From Azolla caroliniana (taxonomy: Eukaryota > Polypodiophyta): 64,000 nucleotides of DNA. A program made the position numbers and the translations under genes. Location: assembly GCA_043228905.1 (NCBI GenBank), contig JBHGNT010000020.1, forward strand, positions 12,834,001 through 12,898,000, in the 5' to 3' direction. How positions within the stretch are numbered: position 1 is the first letter of the stretch; the number at the start of each line of letters is the position of its first letter. Positions 21,449 through 33,489 of this stretch are shown here, piece by piece. Below the pieces are notes generated by a model. That model had not been told where the DNA came from and ran no database searches. It was given only the letters and a program-made list of their open reading frames with translations.

Positions 21449-21730
21449 TGTCGAATACCTGTGTATAATGGACGTATTCACACCATCCCGTTTTGGCCAT
21501 TTATGTAATTAGCATAAAGGGCAGTTGCCCTAAGTCGGTCACTATATATAGTGACCTTGTAACCTCTTTGTGAGGTTGGTTGTTGTATTGTTGTTTTATG
21601 AAATAAGAAACTCTTTTGTGTCTCTCTCTCTCTCTCTCTCTGTGCAACGACCTACATTCTGTCATACACAGGGAATAAACAGGAATCGAGTGCTTCAAGA
21701 TCTTCCGCACAGACGACATTGCTTCCAACA
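21449..21730 (+). repeat. 3' LTR of the intact copia (282 bp)
   Basis: Same sequence and length as 16388-16669 on direct reading, including the palindromic TATA region at 21537-21556. It ends CTTCCAACA, followed by the GAGAC duplication. Confidence 0.95.
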
Positions 21731-21735
21731 GAGAC
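21731..21735. repeat. Target-site duplication of the intact copia, right (GAGAC)
   Basis: Matches 16383-16387. Confidence 0.95.
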
Positions 21736-23106
21736 AACGTCAGCTAAAGTGGCCTGGAGTTGTTTGATCAAGGAAAAAAGTCAAGGTGGACTTGGGCTGG
21801 TGGATCCGGTTCACCAAAGTAAGGCTTTACTTGGTAAGCTCTTGGTGCGAAGTCTCCAACCTAGACCAGAATTGTGGAAATTGCTTCTTAGAGACAGAGC
21901 TAAACTCTGGTGTCCGAGGAATGGCGGCCCTTGGACGGCAAAGACGTGGTGGCTGTTTAGTCTAGGCCTAACGTTAAAAGAACCTACTAGCATGGAGGAT
22001 AGGGTGGCCCGCTCCATAATGAGGGAATGGTCAAGTTTAAGAGAGGGGCTTGTCTTAATGCAGCCAAAAACAATGGAGGAACAACTCCGTCAACCTCTAT
22101 GTTGGAACCCCAGGATTCGAAGTGATGACGGTATGATGCTTGGTCAGAAAAAATATTTGCCATGGGGAAAAATGGTAGAGTACAATCTTAGTTCAGTAAG
22201 AGACTGGGAGGAGTTCAAAAGGAGAAGAGGGGAGGGACTGGTTGGTAGCCCTAGATTTACTGGTAGGCTGGAAAAGATTACCCATTTGATAGATAAGGTT
22301 GTTGATGGTCTAGCTAGGCTAATGAAGAAGAGGGGGTCTGGTTTGGGTGGTTTGTGGGTGAGGACGATGCACAAATTATCCGAGGCAGGTGCCCATCTAA
22401 TGAGTATCGGTGGTGGGGCAACCTAAGTGCTTTGGCAGACAATGGCCAGTGGTTGGCAGTACGAGTGGCAATGCTAGAAGGTAAGAAGTGGCAAGTAAAC
22501 CCGGACCCAGGGAAGTTGCAATCTCATTGTAAGCTTTGGATAGTTGACAACAAGCCCATATGTGATCTGGATTGGGATCCACTAGAGGTGTGGTGGCAGA
22601 AACCGGGAACGAACAAACTTGAACGGTTTTTCGAGTACACAACCAAGCTAGGAAGGCAAATCATTGGATCTAAATCGATGGGTGTTTCCCTAACTCGCAA
22701 TAGCTGGAGGGATAAAGGCATTTCTGATGGCTGGTTGAAGTCGTTTTGGAGGAGGCTATGGGCGTTCGATATGCCAGAAAAAATAAAGCTTTGGTTGTGG
22801 CTTCTTAGTCACAAAGCTGTACCAGTGGGGGAGTGACTTAGGTGTCGTGGTGGTGAGGCTGGATGCAAAATTTGTGGTCACCCTTTGGAATCAATTCCTC
22901 ATTGTTTTTGGAATTGTAACGAGGCTATTAACATTTGGGGTAGAAGTCTCCGGATAGTGGCAGCATGCGGCGTGAATGGGAGAGTTGTATGGGGGTCCGT
23001 ACAGGGGTTGAAGTTAACAGGGGAAGGTTGGGCTGAACAGTTAAACCCTCACGGACATGGATTTATAGTGCAGGGTGGCAAGGTGTTTCAACGGGCTGGA
23101 GTTTGA
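21736..23106 (+). pseudogene. LINE ORF2 C-terminal region and zinc-binding tail
   Basis: It continues the frame cut at 16387: TTSAKVAWSCLIKEKSQGGLGLVDP is the post-RT block. It changes frame near 22400 and reaches KSFWRRLWAFDMPEKIKLWLWLL, then a TGA at 22834-22836. The cysteine-histidine tail CKICGHPLESIPHCFWNC (zf-RVT type) follows, ending at 23106. A further related frame (23146-23442, VWHIWTNRCKFVF) is the usual extreme C-terminus. Confidence 0.85.
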
Positions 23107-23633
23107 CCTGGCACTAACTCAGAACTTTTTGAAGAGATATGGAGGATGGTGGCTTGTTTATCGGTCTGGCACATTTGGACCAACCGCTGTAAGTTTGTTT
23201 TTCAACAACAAAAGATCCCTAGTGATGAGGTATTAATAAATATCTGGTTTGAGTTGGTCTCTTGGCTGCGGGGACGATACGACTCGATTAAGGGGGAATC
23301 TGATGCAACTGAAAGATCTCGATCAAAGTTCTTGCTGAAATGGGGTAATTCTCCTATGGTCGGTAGATCATCATCAGGGCCTCAATGGCACTACCAAGCA
23401 CCCCGATGGCTATTTCCCCCAATAGTTTCCAACAGCGTCTAGGTGCTGTAAATTTGTATAGTTATGGTACAAATAACTAGGTTATTGGAGTTGTTTGGAT
23501 ACGTTTGTTGAAAATGAGGTGGGGACTATGTCCGCTTTGGTGGGAAGGCCAGAGTGAGGGCTATTGAGAGGAATTTTGAGAGTTCTATGATGTAATTTTG
23601 TTTGCTAACTAATGCGAAGCAGTATTTTTTTGG

Positions 23634-23647
23634 GAAAAAAAAAAAAA
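23634..23647 (+). other. Poly(A) tail of the plus-strand LINE
   Basis: An A run follows TTTTTTTGGG at the end of the plus-strand LINE, the expected 3' end of an L1-type copy. Confidence 0.7.
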
Positions 23648-24139
23648 CAATGTATTATTGTTTATGTGTGAGAGGAGGATAAGTTTTTTTTTTTATTATA
23701 AAAGAAAGATACACCTTAGTACATATATTACTTGAGAAATGTACATATAGAAAACAGAAGGAGACATTTCATCTCATCTCCATTGTGATACAAAGGCTAA
23801 TACCAACATTTGATCAAACAAATGATATCATATGAGAAACAAGTGGAGCAAAAACTACGAGTTATGCAACAAAAAAGAAGGTATGGCATAATTCCACCTC
23901 AGACCAGAAGTTGTATTTGAAAATAAGTGAAACCCTTTCCATCGTTTCTTAAAGTCCACTTGACATTGCCATAGAACATCAGTTGAACCCTACAGATCAT
24001 CATATTGACCATATAGTGTATGGACAAATAACAACCAGAATTCAATAAGCATGGTGCGGAGATGTATGTGAGCATTATTAAAAACGACATCACATATCAT
24101 TTTCCATATTATCCAAAGAGCTAATGACGTAATAGTGTG

Positions 24140-24470
24140 CCAAATAACCATATTTTCAATTCTAAACCGTGGAATAGAAGATGGAAATGAGGTGAGATAG
24201 AGGTGTCTCTGGGAAAAGTGAAAGACATGAGAAGCATGCCTACTTTCATACTTCAGAACATCTCCGTGAAGGACACCCCATAATATTGCACCCCACAAGC
24301 AATAACTGTAAGCCAAATAACCAAATTTTCAATTCTAAACCGTGGAATAGAAAATGGAAATGAGGTGAGATAGAGGTGTCCATGGGAAAAGTGAAAGACA
24401 TGAGAAACATGCCTACTTTCATACTTCAGAACATCTCCATGAAGGACACCCCATAATACTACACCCCACG
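24140..24470. repeat. Tandem duplication, about 173 bp x 2
   Basis: The stretch starting CCAAATAACCA at 24140 repeats from 24313 with only a few changes. It duplicates the 3' part of the LINE remnant (segment SHVFHFS, LYLTSFP on the minus strand). Confidence 0.85.
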
Positions 24471-24820
24471 AGAAAATATAACGAGAATAATGTTGTCTCA
24501 GCAATAAAAACAACTTACTCCAAAATTGCTTGATCTTGGGACATAACCAAAACACATGCAAAATAGATTCCATCGATGCATAACAATGCATTCCACTGAG
24601 TGTGATACAAAAACCACATTGAGTACCAGAGGGTCCAAAAGTCGGAACCCATTCATAAATCCGACTACCACGTAGAAAATTTCTAATCAACGCTATCCTT
24701 CGCGAATTAAGATGGTGTTCTTGAAAACATAGCATATGAAGTCGACCTATAGAAGATGGAGATAATTCTTGGTTCAAGTAACATTTTACTCTATTACAAC
24801 GACTCACACCTAATCCTTGA
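24253..24820 (-). pseudogene. Internally deleted LINE ORF2 (endonuclease start fused to tail)
   Basis: The minus-strand frame begins in an NLQGLG-type start, SRCNRVK and LCFQEHHLNSRRIALI, which is endonuclease. It then passes directly into CYASMESILHVFWLCPKIKQFW, which is the zinc-binding tail. An intact ORF2 has more than 1,000 residues between these. Confidence 0.75.
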
Positions 24821-25165
24821 AGGTTCCAAGGTAAATGTTAAAATAATCCATATCAAGATTGAGATGGAGAAGACCTCTTAGCAATCAAAACTACTTGTCT
24901 CTCCTTTTGAGAGGATGTTACTGCTCTTGTTATTCTTTTTTCCACACGGGAATCCTTGAATAAAACATGATGGTCTTTATATACTCTATTTTTGCTATTC
25001 CCAAACGATTCTATAATATCCTTTGCAGATGTTAAAAACATAAGGTGGTTGCCCGATCCCTGTCTGTAAAACAGTTGAATATGATTGAGCATCTACCTTT
25101 GGATCGTTATGATAAAAAGAGGTTATCATTTTTTGAACTAACGTTTTAACTTTTGTTGGAGCTTG

Positions 25166-25729
25166 TTATGGCATTGGGTCAATGACTGGAACAATTTCCA
25201 AAGAGGAAATGGAAACCGGCATATCTACATATTTTTGCAAAGCGTCCATACTACATTCAAGCAATGTTAAGGGAGGAGGAATGACTGGAATAATCTCCAT
25301 AGATGGAGCAGAAACTAACATTCCTATATCTTGCCTCAGAGTGTCCATGCTACATTCTGGTAGTGCAAATTGAGGGAGATTGGAGCAAAGCACATCAACA
25401 GTTTTCCCCTTGCCCACTTTATTTGAAGATGTATCAAAAACCTTTTTTTGTTGAGTTTCATGAGGCAACAAAGTAGTGACAACACTATTACTTTGATTAT
25501 TCATAATAGCAATAGGTTTCACATGGGCAGTCAAACAATCTTTTGCCAAATGACCAATTTTTTTACAAGAAAAACAATGGTTGAGCAAACTAAAATAAAG
25601 CACCTTCTGAATTTTTTGAAACATATTACCTTACAACTTTGAAAGACGAATCTAATTAGGTAAATTTGCATCCTTTTTACAAAGTAACCTAAGTGATGGA
25701 GTTCCTCCTTTTTCTACAATGTCCCTAAA
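25166..25729 (-). pseudogene. LINE ORF1, zinc-knuckle half
   Basis: CFSCKKIGHLAKDC fits CX2CX4HX4C, followed by a low-complexity serine/proline tail with two similar segments (LPECSMDTLRQDIGMLVS and LLECSMDALQKYVDMPVS). Upstream, in the same frame with stops, FRDIVEKGGTPSLRLLCKKDANLP leads to the copia A2 insertion at 25729. The other half, a DUF4283-type domain, is at 31185-31732. ORF1 proteins bind LINE RNA. Confidence 0.82.
25725..25729. repeat. Target-site duplication of copia A2, left (CTAAA)
   Basis: CTAAA, repeated at 31180-31184. Confidence 0.93.
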
Positions 25730-26017
25730 TGTTGAGAATCAAGCTCAACTTGGTCTAGTGTGTGAACTCACCTTGAGAGTGAATAGACACTCCAACGGTC
25801 AAGAGTCACCATTATGTCACCACTTTGTATTCTAGCATTTAGTATGAGTCATAGAATCATATTCTATGACACATAACATATGAGCTTTCACATTCCCCAT
25901 GCTCCATGAGGCTTGTAGTTAATGAAGAGAGAGGGTGACTACATAAAGCACCCTTCTCCCACCTTGTATAATGTTGAGTCTTTCTCCTTTGTTAATATAC
26001 TTTTAACCTTGCGTATA

Positions 26018-26080
<63 letters not shown>

Positions 26081-26125
26081 CACACCTATTCCGCTTCACA
26101 AGAATCCATCTCTTGATTTTTTACA
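25730..26125 (+). repeat. 5' LTR of copia A2
   Basis: It begins TGTTGAGAATC and ends GATTTTTTACA. It contains a (TC)n(AC)n microsatellite at about 26022-26079 that explains most of its length difference from the 3' LTR. The first 20 bp can fold as a GTTGAG/CTCAAC stem. Confidence 0.94.
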
Positions 26126-26138
26126 TGGTATCAGAGCG
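26126..26138 (+). other. Primer-binding site of copia A2
   Basis: TGGTATCAGAGCG directly follows the LTR; initiator tRNA-Met type. Confidence 0.9.
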
Positions 26139-26284
26139 ATTTGGTAGCTCAATCTAGCCCATTCGCCTCATCATGATCGTGTGTTGTGCTCTACGCCGAC
26201 GACCAAGAACCGGCTCATAGCTATCGTAGCGTCGCTACATAGCTCACATTCGAAGAGAAAAGAAGAAGAAGAAGAATCGACATA

Positions 26285-29200
26285 ATGAATACTCAAATCG
26301 GGAGCGCTCTCCCTACCGAGAAGTTGGATCGAAACAACTTCGCATCTTGGGAGTACAAGATGCACCAATACCTTGTTGGACAAGGCTATTGGAGCTACAT
26401 CAAAGGAGCGCATGAAGACCGACCCGCCGAAGCGGATCCCGGATACGCGACATGGGAGCAAGCCGCAAGCCACGTGATGTATTGCTTGGCGACATGTGTT
26501 CACGACCACATGCTCGGTTACATTCGAGAAGCCAAGACGCCGAAGGAAGCGTGGGAAAATCTACGAAAGATTTTCGCCGCCAACACAACCGCGAGGAAGC
26601 TTCAACTCCGGCAAGAGTTGAACAACATTCAACACAGAGACATGTCCATCACGACATACACCTTGAAGATCAAGGAGCTTTGCGACTCGCTCGGCTCAAT
26701 AAGCGTAAGTATAGATGATGATGAGATGGTTCAAATATGCCTCGGCGGCCTCGCACCACGGTTCGGCGCAATGCGAACCGCCATTCTAGCACGGGAAAAA
26801 TCTCCCTCCTTCTTCGAGCTCCAGTCAATGGTATCGGTCGAAGAAAACCATGTGCGTACGACGAGCAATGAGTCGGAAGGCCACATGCTCTACACGCACT
26901 CTAATGGAGGAAGAGGACGTGGATGAGCGAGAGGCCGATTCGGCCAAGGACAAGGCGGACGAGGTCCGACCTACGACAACTCCCAGTTTCGGCCGCAAAA
27001 CGGAGGCCAACGAGGAACCTTCGCAAGAAGGGGGAGCTTCCACTCCGGCCCGAGCCATCAAAACGCAACCGAATGCGGATATTGCGGAAAGCTCGGCCAC
27101 CACGAAGAAGAGTGCCGAAAGAAGATGCGTGAATCGGCTTCCACAAGCCAACAACTCACGAATTACGCGCACAATTCTGACTACGAAGAGTATAGCGGAA
27201 TGTACGGGCACAACTCCGACCGTGGCGGAATGTTCATGATGAAACATAGAGCAAACTCTATGTCGGCCTCTACCTCAACTAGTGCCCTCAATCCGGAGGA
27301 CGTATGGTTTGTTGACTCCGGAGCCTCAAACCATATGACATCCCACAAAGAATGGTTTCTCGAACTTCGAGAGCCGGAGCGACCCGACTATGTCGAAACC
27401 GGAGATGACACTACGCACCCGATTCGGCACATCGGCAATGTTCCGTTCGGCGAAAGAGGTAAGCAAACATACATTAAAAATGTCTTGCATGTTCCCACCA
27501 TCACAAAGAATTTGGTCTCGGTCTGCCAAATGGTTGAGCAAGGGATGCAAGTACGATTCGACCAAGAAGGGTGCTTCATCGAAAAAGAAGGTTGAATCAT
27601 CGCACGCGGAAGAAGAGAGGGCCGGATGTTCATTCTCGATTCGCACGAGATGAAATCTGCCATGTTCGCAAAAAGGACGAAAGCCGACTCCGACATAGAG
27701 CTATGGCACAAGCGAATCGGCCACATCAATCTCAACAAACTCAAAGCAATGAAATCGAAAGGAGTCGTCATCGGAATCCCGACATTCATAGAGAAGGAGA
27801 TTGAAGGTGTATGCGAAGCGTGACAATTTGGCAAGCAACACCGACACCCATTTCCGAAGGAGCGGAATGTGAGCAAAGGCGTACTCGACATAATTCATTC
27901 CGATGTATGGGGTCCGGCTCAAATGGCGACATTCGGCGGATGCCGATATTACGTGCTCTTCATCGACGACTTTTCTAGGCACACTTGGATCTACCCGATG
28001 CGGCAAAAGAGCGAAGTGTTCGGACACTTCCAAAATTTCAAGAATGAAGTCGAGAAAGCCACGAGCCGACATGTACGATGCCTTCGATCAAATGGTGGCA
28101 AGGAGTACTTCTCGGACCATTTCACGGCGTATCTCCGAAAGGAAGGAATTTGGCGAGAATTCACTTGCCGACACACTCCGCAACAAAACGGAGTAGCCGA
28201 GCGCAAAAATCGGCACATCCTCGAAGTAGCGCGGGCCATGATGAACGAGAAGCATATGCCCAAGTCATATTGGGCCGAAGTGGCAATTACGGCCGTCTAC
28301 CTAATGAACTAGTGCACAACATTTGGCGTGCACGAGGTCACTCCGCACGAAAGATTCTTCAGAAAGAAGCCGAACCTATCACATGTTCGGATATTTGGCT
28401 CTATTGTGTACGTGCACATCCCCGATGAGAAGCGTCAAAAGCTTGACCCGAAGTCGGAGAAATGTATCCTCGTAGGATACTCACTGGAGCAAAAGGGGTA
28501 CAAGTGCTACAACCCCTCAACTCGAAAATCTCGGGAAAGTCGAGACGTCGTCTTTGACGAGTCCGCATCCTGGTACGCACCAGAGACAACTTCGACTCCG
28601 ATCCCGCTCGACCCAGAATCCACCGAACAAGAGATAGAGGATGAAGATCACCTTACGTGCATGTTCGAAGAAAGTCCGATCACGACCCGACTGAGCGAAC
28701 CACAAGAGCCTTTGAGCGATCAAAGCACATCACGGCCTAGCCCGAAGATGGACAAAGGCAAGGCGAAAATGGCGGAATATGAAGACGATCGCTTCGACGA
28801 CGATGAATCGACTCACTCACTCGACAGTGAGTTCGGCGGTTTCGAGGTACCAATCAGAGCTAAGAAAGCCCTCATCTCTACAAATGAAAAACTTTGCCGA
28901 TCCACCCGTGAAAAGAACACCGTAAGCCGATTCGGCTACAACGATTATATGGCGTACCATTACGCCTTTATGATGAAGGTAGCGACAGTACGGGAGCCGG
29001 AAACCTTTTCGGAAGCCGCGAAGGACCCACGATGGATCGAAGCAATGAACGAGGAGATGCAGGCACTACGGAAGAATGAGACGTGGGATCTCGTTTCCAC
29101 CTCACCACACAAAAAGGCGATCGGATGCAGATGGATCTACAAGGTGAAGTATAACGCCGATGGCTCCGTAAACCGCTATAAAGCTCGACTCATAGTGAAA

Positions 29201-29659
29201 GGATACGCTCATACACATGGCGTCGACTACGAAGAGACCTTTGCCCCGGTGGCGAAGATGACGACGGTGTGGACCGTAATTGCGATTGCCGCGGCGAAAG
29301 GGTGGCACCTCCATCAAATGGACGTCAAGAATGCCTTTCTACAAGGCGAATTAGAAGAGGAGGTGTACATGATCCAACCACATGACTGCAACTTGAGCAC
29401 CTATCCGAAAGCGGTATGCCGACCCAAGAAGCCACTCTACGGCCTCAAGCAAGCATCGCATGCTTGGCATTCGAAGATAACGCAATATCTTCATCAAATC
29501 GGCTTCCATATGTCAAAATCGGACAACTCCCTCTACATACGAAGCGATTCCGCAAGTCCGATCATCATCATTTTATATGTGGATGACCTAGTCATTGAGG
29601 TGAGCATCTCGTCGAAATCAATAAAGTCAAATCCCTCCTTTCTGACAAGTTCAAGATGA
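26285..29659 (+). pseudogene. Copia A2 gag, protease, integrase and RT (first part)
   Basis: From ATG 26285 (MNTQIGSALPTEKLDRNNF) one frame runs through gag and a zinc knuckle CGYCGKLGHHEEEC near 27074. It continues through protease VWFVDSGASNHM (27302), the pre-integrase HHCC, integrase (HSDVWGP, where the second aspartate reads SNGG instead of DNGG, and NGVAERKN) and RT up to YVDDLVI near 29577. Stops in this frame are TGA 26924, TGA 27593, TGA 27821 and TAG 28310. A one-base deletion after VDDLVI (near 29597) throws the reading out until the stop at 29657-29659. Confidence 0.92.
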
Positions 29660-30561
29660 TGGACATGAAGGAGCTCCACTACTTCCTCGGCATCGAGGTA
29701 ATTCAGACTCCGGCCGGAATCATGATCTCTCAACGGCACTACATCCTCAACTTATTATACAAGTTCAGGATGGCTGAGTGCAAATCTGTGGCAACCCCGC
29801 TCGATCGTAATCTCAAACTAGATGCAAACTCCGGCACCAAAGCGTGTGAGTCGACTCAGTATCAGCAACTCATCGGGAGTCTCATCTACCTCACGATCAC
29901 TCGACCCGATCTCAATTATCCGGTCGGTCTCCTTAGCCAATTCATGCAAACACCGCGTGATACTCACTTGGATTGCGCTAAGCGAGTTCTACGATACGTG
30001 AGCGGCACAATGGATTGCAGCATCCTCTACAAGACTGTGATGCCAATACGACTCGAGGGGTACACAGACGCCGATTGGGCCGGCTACAAAGCCGATAGAA
30101 GATCAACCTCCGGATTTGTTTTCTCCCTCGGCAGCGGAGCAATATCCTGGAGTAGCAAGAAGCAGCCTACCGTCTCTCTTTCGAGTACGAAGGCGGAATA
30201 TAGGGGCGCAACCGTAGCTGCATGTGAAGCCGTATGGCTCAAGAGGATTTTGAAGGATCTGGGCGTACCCATCAAGGATCTGACTTCCCTTTACTACGAC
30301 AACATGAGCAGTATCTATCTGGCTCGGAACCCGGTGTTCCACGCGCGGACAAAGCACATCGAAGTGCACTATCAGTTCATCCGAGAGTGCGTTCTGGCTG
30401 GCAATGTCGACCTACAACACATTAGCACCAATATTCAAACGACCAACATCTTCACTAAAGCCTTAGGAGCCGACAAACTATGGCAATTCATGACTGATCT
30501 CGGATTGACGATCCCTGACCTGCCAAGCTTGAGGGGGAGTACTAAAGACACTGCGCAATAA
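29600..30561 (+). pseudogene. Copia A2 RT end and RNase H
   Basis: After the frame change the reading resumes (KMMDMKELHYFLGIEVIQTP) and stays open to TAA 30559-30561. RNase H blocks are YTDADWAG, a KAEYRG glutamate block, YYDNMSSIYLARNPVFHARTKHIEVHY and TKAL. This part has no stops. At the IRE codons it keeps CGA where copy A3 has TGA, a direct pair for the decay pattern. Confidence 0.9.
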
Positions 30562-30782
30562 CGCGTGGATTCCGCAACCATGCAACGAAGCAGCAAAGAG
30601 CCGATCTACCGCGCAAAGCCGCGAAGAAAGACGCAAGCCGAAGCACAGACTTTGTAACTATGCACAACGCAAGCTGGAGCACAGATCCCGTAACTCCGCA
30701 GAAACGCGAGTCAACGCGGACTCCGGAACGCAAGTTGAAGCGGATTTCGGATACCATCTGAAACCGAACCCGACTTGAGCTT

Positions 30783-30791
30783 GAGGGGGCG
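30783..30791 (+). other. Polypurine tract of copia A2
   Basis: GAGGGGGCG just before the 3' LTR. Confidence 0.7.
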
Positions 30792-31077
30792 TGTTGAGAA
30801 TCAAGCTCAACTTGGTCTAGTGTGTGAACTCACCTTGAGAGTGAAGAGACACTCCAACAGTCAAGAGTCACCATTATGTCACCACTTTGTATTCTAGCAT
30901 TTAGTATGAGTCATAGAATCATATTCTATGACACATAACTTATGAGCTTTCACATTCTCCATGCTCCATGAGGCTTGTAGTTAATGAAGAGAGAGGGTGA
31001 CTACATAAAGCACCCTCCTCCCACCTTGTATAATGTTGAGTCTTTCTCCTTTGTTAATATACTTTTAACCTTGCGTA

Positions 31078-31131
<54 letters not shown>

Positions 31132-31179
31132 GTTCACACCTATTCCGCTTCACAAGAATCCATCTCTTGATTCTTTACA
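30792..31179 (+). repeat. 3' LTR of copia A2
   Basis: Matches 25730-26125 with scattered substitutions and a shorter AC run; it ends TTCTTTACA. Confidence 0.94.
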
Positions 31180-31184
31180 CTAAA
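31180..31184. repeat. Target-site duplication of copia A2, right (CTAAA)
   Basis: Matches 25725-25729. Confidence 0.93.
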
Positions 31185-31740
31185 CGTAGATGAGTTAACA
31201 TGTAGAACTCTTCCGATTGTTGCCCCAATTTTTTGAAGAACCTCCCTCCACTCCTTATCTAGGCTGAGTGAATGGAAAGGAGATTGCGAACAGAAGAATG
31301 ATCTACAAACTCCAATTGATAGCAACCACGGCCCATCAGATTATCAATAATCTTGTCGAATTTCTCCTGTAATGTTGCCTGAAGAAGATGATAGAGATCC
31401 CCTCTACGCAGTCGTCTTCCCAAGACTTGTGCAACAACCGAGCATTGCTCCAAGTGTTTGACTTCATTGAGGACAATGAGCTCATCCTCCGGTGCCAATT
31501 GGAAATCGATAGTATCGTCGATCGTAAGAGAAGCAAGAGCCAATTCACTAGATCGTTCCCTATTGGAACAGCTATTGCAAAGCAGCAGGGCAAATTTGCC
31601 GCCCAATGGTTGCTTTCCTTCTTCTGTTGCGTAGGTCGTGAGGCTTAGAGAAGGGAAGCAGTCGTTGTATAGGATGGCAAGGGACTGATGCACCAGAATG
31701 TTAACGGGAGAGGAGGATGAGTTTTGTGACAATTGTTGTA
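31185..31740 (-). pseudogene. LINE ORF1, DUF4283-type half
   Basis: The minus-strand frame contains VVAQVLGRRLRRGDLYHLLQ, NLMGRGCYQLEF and, after one frame change, DKEWREVLQKIGATIGRVLHVNS. This is the pattern of the DUF4283 domain that opens plant LINE ORF1 proteins. It continues across copia A2 into the zinc-knuckle half at 25729. Confidence 0.8.
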
Positions 31741-31744
31741 ATAT

Positions 31745-33450
31745 ATGGCCATTAGGTCCTAAGATATTGTAAGGTCGTGCCAGTTGCTACAAAGGAAGAG
31801 GTAAATGTGTCGGCAAGAACCTTGCATGGTATAGAGTAGCATTAAGATACATTCCAATACAATGGATGGATGGGTTATGAGTCCATACATGAGGTGAATG
31901 GTAGTGTGGAACTTCGGGCATCACATCCACATGTGGTATATACATCATAGATGCAAAGTACCCAAGGATAGAACATATGATGAAAAAATCTTAAGACTAC
32001 AAAAAAATACAAATTTTGAAATTGATGGTCGATGTTTAGACATTTGTGGCAGATTCTAGGTAGTCTTGTAAAATGTTCTTTCAAATGATTATCGGGTCTA
32101 TGCTACATTCAGCCCCATTCTCGATACTTGAATAACTTTTAATCATCTATTCGATCCACAATTTTTTATAACAGTTTGTGTATATATTTGTTTCTATGTA
32201 ATATGAAAACTCTAACAACATGTTCAAAACCATTTTTGTTATTAGAATAGTCAATAGAGCTTATCTCTTGCTTCAATGCATGTACAATATTGTTGTATAC
32301 TGGATACAAGACATGCATATTTACACATATAATTTCTGCATATAATGCATGTATAAACAAGTTAGTAAACAAAGAACACTTCATTTATTTTGTTTAGTTT
32401 CTCATAATTGTAAATTGGATATTTATTTAAAAACTTGCTTCATGGTCTCTAGCAAAACTTGAAATCAAGGATTGTTGTTATGTGAATATATCAATGGATT
32501 ATGAGTTTAGTTATAAGCGCGGGTGGAAGACGTAACCATTTGATGAATTTCGATAGACAAACACCACTACGTATAACCACTAAAATCACTCTATGTAGAT
32601 TGTTGAAATCACATTGAAAAAAGATCCAACTATTCATAATTAAAACACCTCAACTATTTTTATTCAAACATCGAGTTATTTTTAATCGAAAAGCTCAATT
32701 TATTTCCATCATGAAATATAACTTTTATAGTAAATACTCGATGTCTCTTCTGAGGGAGTCAGTGCCTCTTTTGATCAAGGTATTGTCACCAAAGAGAAAG
32801 AAGAAAAAGACATCCTCAATTCTTGAGAAGTGATGAAATATGCTCGTTACTATTTAAACGAAGCTACATATCTACATATCGTCCACTCTACCCCTAGTAG
32901 TATTGTTGGCATCATTATATGTGGCTATTGTACAACCTATGACCGCATATATACTAGGATAAGGGTGAAGAGGAAATTCTACAATGTTGATAGATAAATA
33001 TTAGTGTAGTCAACTTGAACTACATCTAGCTGACACTTGTATGAAAGAGTAAAGATAGACATGATGAGGATGCTAATTTTTTAGCACAAAGTTTAGGGAA
33101 AACCATAACATGTTAGGTAATTCCTCGATTAGTAGAGCATCAACTTTTTTTAAATCCTTGTTCATACCAAGCTTAATGATAGTATTCAATAAACACTAGA
33201 AAAAACGGTACATTCGATTAGAGCCTCATAGGAAATGGACATTTTAGTGCATAAACTTAAAACGTTCCGATATTTCTTAGTGAGACATTCATTTATTAGA
33301 TAGTTATGCAATGCATGAACCCATCTAGTTTCTACTTCCATTAATGAAAACATAAGGGCATCAAGGAACATACCATATGAAGAAATGTTTGCTTGATTGT
33401 ATTTCGTGAAAGAGTTTCTTTAAATATTTTGAGAATTTAAGATAGTTTTG
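31745..33450. other. Intergenic, AT-rich, no gene recognised
   Basis: Only short frames with no familiar motif. No LTR or RNA gene was seen. Confidence 0.55.
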
Positions 33451-33489
33451 AAACTTTTCATATATGTCATGAATCGTAATTCTTCATTT

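Larger units (their letters stand above)
16388..21730 (+). mobile_element. Intact Ty1/copia LTR retrotransposon (5,343 bp)
   Basis: Two 282 bp LTRs, a GAGAC target duplication, a primer-binding site TGGTATCAGAGCC, one 1,337 codon gag-pol frame and a polypurine tract are all present. The LTRs are the same length, and I found no difference when reading them against each other, which points to very recent insertion. The element lies inside the ORF2 of a LINE. Every catalytic motif of protease, integrase, RT and RNase H is in place, so it may be able to transpose. Confidence 0.96.
13000..23647 (+). mobile_element. L1-type LINE, plus strand, split by a nested copia element
   Basis: ORF2 pieces run in order: endonuclease (13805-14540), RT (about 14900-16387), then after the nested element (16388-21730) the post-RT region and zinc-binding tail (21736-23106). 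The end is a poly(A) run at 23634-23647. Joining 16387 to 21736 restores the frame exactly (HETTSAKVAW). Several stops and frame changes show that the LINE was already dead or has died since. The 5' end is not well defined; the first 800 bp may be ORF1 remains. Confidence 0.85.
23684..25729 (-). mobile_element. Minus-strand LINE remnant, 3' portion
   Basis: A T run at 23684-23697 is the poly(A) tail of a minus-strand LINE. Reading leftwards from 25729: an ORF1 zinc knuckle, then the start of an ORF2 endonuclease (24807-24600), joined almost directly to a zf-RVT tail (24600-24480). Nearly all of endonuclease and RT are missing. The element continues at 31180 beyond copia A2. Confidence 0.78.
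25730..31179 (+). mobile_element. Copia family A, copy A2: complete structure, decayed coding
   Basis: LTRs of 396 and 388 bp, a CTAAA target duplication, primer site TGGTATCAGAGCG, gag-pol in copia order and a GAGGGGGCG polypurine end. The gag-pol frame has stops at 26924, 27593, 27821 and 28310 and one frame change near 29600. It lies between the DUF4283 and zinc-knuckle halves of a LINE ORF1. It is the reference copy for family A in this window. Confidence 0.95.
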
